Part shown: positions 7,679 through 13,969 of the stretch, one piece after another
Position numbering within the stretch: the first letter of the stretch is position 1
Layout: each line of letters starts with the position of its first letter
Source: Candidatus Zixiibacteriota bacterium
Lineage (GTDB): Bacteria > Zixibacteria > MSB-5A5 > GN15 > FEB-12
Assembly: GCA_018816665.1 (NCBI GenBank)
Contig: JAHIVM010000268.1
Span: forward strand, 1 to 18,245
DNA: 18,245 nt
Direction: 5' to 3'
Made by a program: the position numbers and the translations under genes
The notes under the pieces: generated by a model
Databases searched by the model: none
Told to the model about the DNA's origin: nothing
The model's input: the letters and a program-made list of their open reading frames with translations, nothing else

Positions 7679-9403
7679 ATGAAAACCTATGCCTGCCTTT
7701 TGCTGGTCGTGGCGGTTCTGGTGCTCGGCGGCGTTACGCCAGTTATGGCCGATGCCGAAGAGATTCTTCAACCGCTGCGCGATGAACTCGGTCGCACGCT
7801 TTCGGACCTCGTCATGGAGGATCTGGAACGTCCGTTTTACGTGTCATATACGATCGATGACATTGTCGAACTCACTATCGACGGTGCGCTCGGAACGCTG
7901 ACCCGCTCCACCCTTGAGCGCAGCCGGTACCTGACCACGGACCTGCGGGTGGGTGATCAGGTGCTGGACAACTCAAACTTTGTGGCCGGATACTATCGCA
8001 TGCCGCCGCCGTTTACGCGCATAGCGGTGGATAACAACTATGATGCCATCCGCAATGTTGTGTTTCTGGAGTCCGACAAAGCCTACAAGCGAGCCCTGAA
8101 AACCCTTTCGCAGAAGCGCGCCTATCTGCAGACACGGGTGATGAAAAACCGGCCGAATGATATGGTCACGGTGCCATCATCAAAAACGATCAGCCCGGCG
8201 GTGCCGCTGGAAGTCAATCAGGAGCGCTACGAAGAGATGGTGCGAGCTGCCTCTGAGGTGTTCCGCGAGTATCCCATGATTCTGTCGGCCGATATCGAAC
8301 TCCGCGCGGTTGCGTGCAACCAGTACTTCGTGTCGTTGACTTCGGAGGCCGTGCGTCCGGATGTCATAGTTGTCATTGATCTGGTACTTCGCGGCAAGAG
8401 TGTCGAGGGCGAAGATGTTGCCGATGCCGACCGCCTCATTGCCCGCCGCGACTCCGATCTTCCGGACCACAACGCGCTGATCGCCTGGGCGCGCGAACAT
8501 GCCGAAACCATGAAAGCGACCCTGGCGGCGGAAAGCATTGAAGAATACGCAGGGCCGGTCATTCTCGACGGTCGAGCGGCGGGTGAGTTTTTCCGTCAGT
8601 TGTTCGCGCAAAACATCTCGGACTGCCCCGGCGCGATGTTTGAGAACGACAACACGGCGCGCCAGAGTCCCACGGCGGAGCTGGGCGGCAAAGTGAAACG
8701 TCGGGTGCTGCCGGCCTTTTTTGATGTCTACGATGATCCCACGATTGACAGGCTTGGTGAGGTCACGCTGGTGGGATCATATCCGGTCGATGACGCCGGG
8801 GTGCCGGCTCAGCGCATCACGCTGGTGGAGAAAGGCAAACTGGTATCGCTGCCACTGGGTCTGGCCGCCACCAAAAAAGTGACCGAGCCCAACGGCCACG
8901 GGCGCGGGGCGGTCAGCAAAGAGGTGACCGGTCGTCCGGCAAACCTCGTGTTTGAATCATCCGATCAGGTTGAGTTCGAACAGTTGAAAGCAACCATGCT
9001 TGAGATGTGTCTGGACGTGGACCTGGAGTACGGGCTGGTGATTGAACGGCTGGAGGATGCCGACGGTCTCCCCGGTGAACCGGAAGTGTTCCGGTTTTTT
9101 GGCGGCGGGGCCGCTCCGGAATCAAAACTCACGGCGCCGCTGCGGGCGTACAAGATCTACGCCGACGGACATACCGAGCCGGTACGCAATCTGCAGTTCA
9201 GCAACGTGACCATCCGAACCCTGCGGGATATTCTCCAGACGGGGAACAAGCTCTATGGGTATGACTATCTCATTGAGGGTGACTATGAAATGCCCGCGAC
9301 GATCGTGACTCCGGCTTTGTTGATTGAGGAGATGGAATTGAAGAAAAGCGAGGCCAAGGTGAAAAAGCCGCCCGTGCTCACCTCACCTCTGGCGGACAGG
9401 TAA
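7679..9403 (+). CDS. Exported TldD/PmbA-like protein lacking the catalytic motif
   Basis: A 574-residue paralogue of the preceding gene product, with its own signal peptide (hydrophobic 5-19, cleavage likely after VMA at 24). It aligns with its neighbour throughout: RVGDQVLDN (90-98) matches RVGSHQLDN, FREYPMILSADIELRAV (195-211) matches KEFPFVLTSAVQISVI, and YAGPVILDGRAAGEFF (290-305) matches YAGPAILVNRASGVFF. Immediately after that, HEIFGH of the neighbour is replaced by RQLFAQ (306-311), and the late cysteine region has no cysteine. All visible metal ligands and the catalytic glutamate are therefore gone while the rest is intact, so it is probably a structural or substrate-binding partner, not a decaying gene. 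ATG 7679 is preferred over 7670 because GGGGAG (7664-7669) lies nine bases before it. The gene ends at a strong hairpin. Confidence 0.86.
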   Translation: MKTYACLLLVVAVLVLGGVTPVMADAEEILQPLRDELGRTLSDLVMEDLERPFYVSYTIDDIVELTIDGALGTLTRSTLERSRYLTTDLRVGDQVLDNSNFVAGYYRMPPPFTRIAVDNNYDAIRNVVFLESDKAYKRALKTLSQKRAYLQTRVMKNRPNDMVTVPSSKTISPAVPLEVNQERYEEMVRAASEVFREYPMILSADIELRAVACNQYFVSLTSEAVRPDVIVVIDLVLRGKSVEGEDVADADRLIARRDSDLPDHNALIAWAREHAETMKATLAAESIEEYAGPVILDGRAAGEFFRQLFAQNISDCPGAMFENDNTARQSPTAELGGKVKRRVLPAFFDVYDDPTIDRLGEVTLVGSYPVDDAGVPAQRITLVEKGKLVSLPLGLAATKKVTEPNGHGRGAVSKEVTGRPANLVFESSDQVEFEQLKATMLEMCLDVDLEYGLVIERLEDADGLPGEPEVFRFFGGGAAPESKLTAPLRAYKIYADGHTEPVRNLQFSNVTIRTLRDILQTGNKLYGYDYLIEGDYEMPATIVTPALLIEEMELKKSEAKVKKPPVLTSPLADR

Positions 9404-9409
9404 TATCAC

Positions 9410-9444
9410 GAGGGTATCGGACACCGGCGGTGCCCGATACCCTC
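9410..9444. terminator. Bidirectional hairpin between convergent genes
   Basis: GAGGGTATCGG (9410-9420) is perfectly complementary to CCGATACCCTC (9434-9444), an 11-bp stem. Within the loop, CACC (9422-9425) pairs with GGTG (9429-9432), extending the hairpin after a single mismatch. It lies in the 48-base gap between the stops of the plus-strand TldD-like pair and the minus-strand M14 gene. A T-rich but not uniform stretch follows on the plus strand only (CACTTTCTACT), so termination is probably stronger rightwards. Confidence 0.75.
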
Positions 9445-9451
9445 TCACTTT

Positions 9452-12268
9452 CTACTGCTCCGAATAGGGGCCCTCGAAACGGGCGCCCATTCCCGGACCA
9501 TACAAAATCGCATTCACCATCAGTTGCCGTGAACCGTACCAGTAGGCGCGCATGTGTGGATCGGTGGCAAACAGGATGATCTGACCCTTGCCGCTGGATT
9601 CCCGGGTCGACCAGGCCGTATTGGCCCAGCGCTCGCGGGCTTCCGGCCAGAGCAGACCGGACAGGCGAAGGTCGTTGCGGTCGGCCAGACGCGCAACCGT
9701 TTTGACCGGACCGGCTGACATGAAGGCGCTGCGGGTGTACATCATCACCGGAACAGTCTTGTTCATGCCAAAAGCAAGCCAGTCCTCGGTATCAACATCG
9801 GCTCGCATGATAACGCCGCCCGGATAGAATTTCCGCTGCCACTCATCGAGCTCTTTCGCTTCGTCGAGTCCCGGGCTGGATTTTTTGTCATCCTCGCCGT
9901 CCTCTGTCGGGACTTTCTCCGGGTAGTAAAGAGCCATGGTGTCAACTGTCGGCGCCTCGGCCTGACGTTCCCGGGTAACACTGAGATCGTAGGTGTCCAG
10001 TTTGTTGAGCACCTGACGTTTCAACTGGACCTGAGACATGCCGGTCGACGTATCGGCGGCCCACTCCGCGGAACGACCGACACAAATCAGCGTGCCGCCG
10101 TCGCGAACCCAGTCTTTTAGCACTCCGACGCCGCCATCGCCGATAAGGTCGCCGAACGGTGACCAGCTGCCCGGGACCACCAGGACATTGTATTGCGAGA
10201 TGCCGGCTCCGGCCACATCTGTAGCGTTCACCAGTGAATGGGGAACCGCGAGTTCCTGATCCAGCATGAACCAGAGTTCACCGAAACTGCCGTAGTCCAT
10301 GCCGTCGCCGGCGAGAATCCCGATACGCGGTTTCTTGAGCAGGCGAAAGGTCGGGGCGCCCAGCATGGAGCCTTCGGACGAGTTCCCCGTGTTGACACCA
10401 TAGACGTCAAGGCCGATATCAGTTGCCAACGTGGCCAGCAACTCGGGGAGGTTCTCGCGGTTGCCGCGCAGAGCCAGGAACAGCGAACCGGCGGCGTACT
10501 TGCGTCCGTCGACTGTAAATGGTTTTTCGGCGGTCCGTACTACTACGCCGTGTTCAAACAGGCGAGCCAGCATCAGGTTGGTCTTTTCGCCCACCATGTC
10601 AATTACAAACCCGTACCGGGCGTCGGCGTCATGAAGTGACCCCGGCGACACGGCCACGGCGTCGACCTGTTCCAGATTTCCGGCAACGGGTGAGGTTGTC
10701 ATCCAGGCATCAAGATCATAGGCCAGCACCGGCGACCAGGCCGAAACCTCGTACATGCGGGTCTCGCCGTGCTTCTCAAGCTCCTTGCGCTCCTCCTTCA
10801 GGAAGTCCAGTTTCAGGTGCGGGTCGAACTCCAGGGCTGCTTTGACGAGGGCGCCCATTGGCTGAGCGGTGGAGACGACATATGAGCCGGCCGGACAACT
10901 GACATTCGCCTGTTTGTTGCCCCGTGTGTCCTGAGCTGACTTCAATGTAAACGATGATGTCGCCCGTCCCACTTCGATGCCCTGATGGAGCAGGCTTTTG
11001 ATGAACCGATTCATGCGGATCTCATCGCGACCCGGGCGGAACACAAAGCTCAGGTTGCTCTTCCGACCATCGGCGACAATCTGTGCCCGGGCGTTGTGAT
11101 AGTCCCGGAGTATGTCGACCCGGTGATCGGCCAGCGAAGTAAGATTCGCTACCGATGACGTAAACTGCTTGTTGATGGCCTCGTGATAGGTCAACAGGTA
11201 GTCATCGCGCTGCTTGACAAACTCGCCGTCGACTCCGGCCATTTCATACAGTATGCCGATCGACCCGGAGAACGTCCCCCAGGCTGAGCCGTAGCCGGGA
11301 TACCATTGTTCGTGCCACTCGCCGGTATAGTAAGTCCAGCGCCTGGCATCGAATGCCGCCGCCTGGTCATCGGCAAACACCTGCGACCATTTTCTGTAGT
11401 GATCGGGGGTGTTGTAATTGATTGGTTCGCGCGGCGGGGAGAAGAGAAAAGTCGCGTTGGAACCCATCTCGTGACCGTCAACAATCAACTGCGGGTGCCA
11501 TTTTGTCAAAGTAGCGAGCTTGCTTCGGGTTTCGGGATGCACCGCCAGGATCCAGTCTCGATTGAGATCAAACAGGTAGTGATTGGTCCGACCCCAGGGC
11601 CAGACTCCCTGATGCTGCATGGCGGAGCGATTGTAGTTGGGCACACTGCTCTTGTAGGTTTGCAGCATGGCCAGGTATCGCTCGCGCCCATCGGGATTCT
11701 GCAGCGGGTTGACGATGGTGACGACGTTATTCAGGATAGTAAGTGTGCCTTCATCCGTTCCGGCGGCAAGCTGATAGATCAGCATGGCGGCGGCATCGGT
11801 ACCGGAGACTTCATCGCCGTGGATCGTATACCCCAGCCAGGCGGCGGCCGGGAGATCCTGCACCAAACCGTCAAGGGCGGTACCGGCAAGTCCGGCCGGG
11901 TCGGCGAGTGTGTTCAGGTCGGCCCGGATGGCATCCAGACGGGCGATATGTTCCGGGGTGGAGATGAAGACGTTCATCAACGGGCGGTCCTCGAACGTTG
12001 CCCCGGCCTGCTCAATGGTCACTCTGTCTGAGGCCGCATCGACTGCCTTGATATACTCAAGCAGCTCGACATAGCGCAGGGGCCATTGACCGAGCGGGTG
12101 TTTGAGGTAGTCGTTGGGATGCGGGACCTCGGGATCGTAGGTGCCGCCGGGATAAAACGGCACGGTGTCGATTTTGATATCGGGGGAATACGACCGGTCC
12201 GGGCCGGCGAACGAGAGGGTAGCCAGCAGCCCGAAACAGACAATCATCCATGAGATAACACGCAGCAT
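9452..12268 (-). CDS. Exported M14 zinc carboxypeptidase-like protein with GATase-like domain
   Basis: A 938-residue secreted metallopeptidase. A signal peptide covers residues 1-21 (cleavage near SFA). The M14 carboxypeptidase domain spans about 60-380: zinc ligands His150 and Glu153 in HGDE, third ligand His266 in VDGHEMG, NPDGR at 191-195, substrate-binding DLNRDW at 234-239 and the probable catalytic Glu342 in ILYEMAG. After a linker domain, residues about 645-760 resemble a class I glutamine-amidotransferase or ThuA-like fold (RIGILAGDG, YNVLVVPGSW, VRDGGTLICVGRS). No catalytic Cys-His pair is evident there, so that domain is probably for binding. The acidic/lysine linker near 787-805 looks disordered. 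AGGAG seven bases upstream supports the start. It converges with the exported TldD-like pair, so this locus encodes three exported peptidase-family proteins. It would cleave C-terminal residues or cell-wall peptides; which is not determinable here. Confidence 0.9.
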   Translation of the reverse strand: MLRVISWMIVCFGLLATLSFAGPDRSYSPDIKIDTVPFYPGGTYDPEVPHPNDYLKHPLGQWPLRYVELLEYIKAVDAASDRVTIEQAGATFEDRPLMNVFISTPEHIARLDAIRADLNTLADPAGLAGTALDGLVQDLPAAAWLGYTIHGDEVSGTDAAAMLIYQLAAGTDEGTLTILNNVVTIVNPLQNPDGRERYLAMLQTYKSSVPNYNRSAMQHQGVWPWGRTNHYLFDLNRDWILAVHPETRSKLATLTKWHPQLIVDGHEMGSNATFLFSPPREPINYNTPDHYRKWSQVFADDQAAAFDARRWTYYTGEWHEQWYPGYGSAWGTFSGSIGILYEMAGVDGEFVKQRDDYLLTYHEAINKQFTSSVANLTSLADHRVDILRDYHNARAQIVADGRKSNLSFVFRPGRDEIRMNRFIKSLLHQGIEVGRATSSFTLKSAQDTRGNKQANVSCPAGSYVVSTAQPMGALVKAALEFDPHLKLDFLKEERKELEKHGETRMYEVSAWSPVLAYDLDAWMTTSPVAGNLEQVDAVAVSPGSLHDADARYGFVIDMVGEKTNLMLARLFEHGVVVRTAEKPFTVDGRKYAAGSLFLALRGNRENLPELLATLATDIGLDVYGVNTGNSSEGSMLGAPTFRLLKKPRIGILAGDGMDYGSFGELWFMLDQELAVPHSLVNATDVAGAGISQYNVLVVPGSWSPFGDLIGDGGVGVLKDWVRDGGTLICVGRSAEWAADTSTGMSQVQLKRQVLNKLDTYDLSVTRERQAEAPTVDTMALYYPEKVPTEDGEDDKKSSPGLDEAKELDEWQRKFYPGGVIMRADVDTEDWLAFGMNKTVPVMMYTRSAFMSAGPVKTVARLADRNDLRLSGLLWPEARERWANTAWSTRESSGKGQIILFATDPHMRAYWYGSRQLMVNAILYGPGMGARFEGPYSEQ

Positions 12269-12864
12269 GGGATCGCTCCTGTCTGATAGTTGGTGTATGG
12301 GGATAAGAAAGGCAACGGCAGCCGGGCTGTAAAGGGGAAAGACGGGGGCCGGGGATCACATTAGGTGATGACGGGTGACCCTCTGACAAGTCACTCTGGG
12401 CGTACGGAAGTGTGAATCAGCCCCTGTCCGACCACGCAACTGCCGGTACGCTGCCCCCGCGTGGCCCCCTCAGACTAGTTAGAGGGGGACCGAACGGGTA
12501 CCCTACAGCAAGCGGTGGATTATCCGACCAGAGAAACCGTTGTCCACTTCCCCGTAGCGACGATCTCCGCACGCCACATCATCCGTACATCGAATGCACT
12601 GTCATTGATGGGTGAGCTGTCTTGCCACCGAATCGGCAGAGATCGGCGTTCTCGCCTGGTCGCAGGTCTCTGAGGCGAAGGCACCCTCAGTGGGGTGGAT
12701 CATTGTTGTTGCTTTACATGACAGGACGCGTACGTCTTGCGGAGACCTGCGCTACGGTGGGTCAGTGTTCGGGGCCGGCATCAAATGGGTGGATGTTGAT
12801 CGGCGTATCGAAGGCCTGCCCGGGCAGACTACAGCGATATATGCAGACGAAGTTCCTTATAGCA
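12269..12864. other. Gene-poor interval upstream of the M14 gene
   Basis: About 600 bases without a convincing gene. It must contain the M14 promoter (minus strand), but I see no good -35/-10 pair. Small inverted repeats are present: ATCAC/GTGAT at 12355-12369 and a CCCCCTC/GAGGGGG hairpin at 12465-12488, neither followed by a T-run. A 105-codon frame (GTG 12612 to TGA 12929) overlaps the next gene in GTGA. Its codon use is mixed and no domain is recognisable, so I do not count it as a gene, though a real or decayed gene cannot be excluded. Confidence 0.5.
12465..12488. repeat. G/C-rich inverted repeat
   Basis: CCCCCTC (12465-12471) and GAGGGGG (12482-12488) form a perfect 7-bp stem around a 10-base loop that contains ACTAGT, itself a palindrome. 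No T-run follows on either strand. Role unknown. Confidence 0.35.
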
Positions 12865-12893
12865 TTGACACTCTTGTCTTTGTATGGTATGCT
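12865..12893 (+). promoter_or_regulatory. Near-consensus promoter with extended -10
   Basis: A perfect -35 TTGACA (12865-12870), a 17-base spacer, and a -10 TATGCT (12888-12893) preceded by TG one base away (12885-12886), the extended -10 element. Transcription should start near 12900, about 26 bases before the GTG start at 12926, with AGGAGG in between. It is one of the two best promoter matches in the window. Confidence 0.68.
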
Positions 12894-12925
12894 GGGGCCG
12901 GCCTGATCCGAGAGGAGGTTTCTTC

Positions 12926-13324
12926 GTGAACGAACTGGACTTTGATCGTCTGCGCAGCGAACGACTGCAGGACTTCCTGCGATACCAACGCAGGCATGTG
13001 CGGTATACGACCGGATCGGTGCTTGTTCTGTCGGCGTGGGTTTGCTCTTTATTCACGCCCCCCGGCTTTGACTACCACGAAGTACCGCTTTGGATCCACC
13101 GGATTCTCGGATGCTGGTACCTTCCCGTGTCTCTCGGACTTGCCTACTTTGCGTCCTCACTGTCGCTTTCTCATCGGGAGTGCCGAGAGAGGCTGGGTAG
13201 GGACAAGTTCGCGCCAGGCGTGATGGTGCGGCCAATCGCCTGGTCACATCTTGCCTGGGGGGAACTTGCACTGTTGATTTGCCTTGCGGCGTACTGGGGG
13301 GCCGTAGTTGTCGGACTTATCTAG
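12926..13324 (+). CDS. Small three-segment membrane protein, unknown
   Basis: A 132-residue predicted inner-membrane protein that I do not recognise. An N-terminal charged stretch (residues 1-26, rich in Arg, Asp and Glu) precedes hydrophobic segments at about 28-43, 69-92 and 112-131, with a basic cytoplasmic-looking loop (SHRECRERLGRDKF, about 92-105) between the second and third. The start is GTG, chosen because AGAGGAGG (12911-12918) lies seven bases upstream and a strong promoter ends just before it; the frame extends further upstream to 12884 without comparable support. The next gene encodes a protein of like layout, including RPxxxSxLxW before the last segment. No catalytic motif is visible. 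Possible roles such as ion or small-molecule transport, or membrane scaffolding, would be guesses. Confidence 0.68.
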   Translation: MNELDFDRLRSERLQDFLRYQRRHVRYTTGSVLVLSAWVCSLFTPPGFDYHEVPLWIHRILGCWYLPVSLGLAYFASSLSLSHRECRERLGRDKFAPGVMVRPIAWSHLAWGELALLICLAAYWGAVVVGLI

Positions 13325-13370
13325 TTTTTGGAGTGCGAATAGCAAACACAGAGTTGGGACAACGAATACA

Positions 13371-13730
13371 ATGTTCAACAATGATGCAACCGCGGATTTT
13401 CTGAGAACAGACTCACGCCTGTCCGCTTTCCAGCACATCTTGACTGCAATTGCTGATGTTTGTGTGTATACTGCGGTACGGAGTCTTGGAACGCATTACG
13501 TGCAACATGACAGCTCGTTGCTGTTTCTGGGGTGCCTGATGATGCTCTCGGCCTTTGCATGCAGCGCTCTGAAGGCCTTTGTGCAGAAGTACTGGCAAAA
13601 GGCGTGGGGGAAACTGGGCGAACTCAGGGACTCCCCCCGCATTCCATTCCGCCCGCCGTACAGCAAGCTGCGCTGGCTGGCGGTCCCCTGTATCATCGCA
13701 ATCGAGGTGATGTTTCGACTGACACAGTAG
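13371..13730 (+). CDS. Second small membrane protein, probable paralogue of the previous one
   Basis: A 119-residue predicted membrane protein with hydrophobic segments at about 22-38, 50-68 and 100-117 and a strongly basic loop (KAFVQKYWQKAWGKLGEL, about 66-83) between the last two. The order of segments, LGC at the second segment, and FRPPYSKLRW before the third parallel the upstream protein (LGC, VRPIAWSHLAW), so the two look like tandem diverged duplicates; overall identity is low. The ATG at 13371 lacks a clear ribosome-binding site. A TTG at 13308 would extend the protein by 21 residues and overlap the preceding gene by 17 bases, so coupled translation is possible and the start is uncertain. 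It is followed by a cluster of hairpins. Function unknown. Confidence 0.6.
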   Translation: MFNNDATADFLRTDSRLSAFQHILTAIADVCVYTAVRSLGTHYVQHDSSLLFLGCLMMLSAFACSALKAFVQKYWQKAWGKLGELRDSPRIPFRPPYSKLRWLAVPCIIAIEVMFRLTQ

Positions 13731-13734
13731 TGGG

Positions 13735-13764
13735 CCCGGCAAGTCGGGTTTCCAATCTGCCGGG
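13735..13764. terminator. Hairpin just after the second small membrane gene
   Basis: CCCGGCA (13735-13741) pairs with TGCCGGG (13758-13764) around a 16-base loop, starting five bases after the stop codon. No T-run follows. It may help end transcription of the two-gene cassette or protect the mRNA 3' end. Confidence 0.35.
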
Positions 13765-13766
13765 TG

Positions 13767-13792
13767 GCACGGTCAAGTCCGCTTGACTGTGC
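13767..13792. terminator. 11-bp perfect-stem hairpin with TCCG loop
   Basis: GCACGGTCAAG (13767-13777) pairs with CTTGACTGTGC (13782-13792) over 11 bp including one G-U, closed by the four-base loop TCCG. It lies between two convergent genes and could stop transcription from either side, although neither flank has a T-run. It might equally belong to a dispersed REP-like element. Confidence 0.5.
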
Positions 13793-13869
13793 GTTCGGCC
13801 CGCCATCAAGCTGCCTGCGCGTCCTCGGCGTGGCCGGTCATAATGTTTCGTTTCCGGTCAGAAGACTTC

Positions 13870-13922
13870 CTCAAGAAGACTTGAGAATGGCACCCGTGAA
13901 AGGGGCAGACGAGGCGTCTGCC
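13870..13922. repeat. Two further stem-loops, REP-like
   Basis: CTCAAG/CTTGAG (13870-13875 and 13880-13885) and GGCAGACG/CGTCTGCC (13904-13911 and 13915-13922, three-base loop) stand 18 bases apart. The second is a compact 8-bp GC-rich hairpin of the kind dispersed in many genomes. Whether it recurs elsewhere in this genome cannot be seen from one window. Confidence 0.4.
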
Positions 13923-13969
13923 GCCCACAATATCTGCCCGGTCACTCAACTCTCGACCTGCCTCAGCGC

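Noticed and set aside
7679..9403. The motif-less TldD-like gene as a pseudogene
   Set aside because: The frame is intact over 574 codons with a signal peptide and ribosome-binding site, and the similarity outside the active site is well kept, which fits a non-catalytic partner better than decay.
11306..12031. 241-codon plus-strand open frame
   Set aside because: It lies wholly antisense to the M14 gene, in the part encoding the zinc site; GC-rich coding DNA often leaves open antisense frames. No domain is visible.
12412..12615. 67-codon plus-strand frame in the gene-poor interval
   Set aside because: Low-complexity Pro/Arg-rich product, no convincing ribosome-binding site, and it runs through the G/C-rich hairpin.
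13735..13922. tRNA gene or insertion-sequence end in the hairpin cluster
   Set aside because: No cloverleaf with an anticodon arm and T-loop sequence could be formed, and there are no terminal inverted repeats bounding a transposase.
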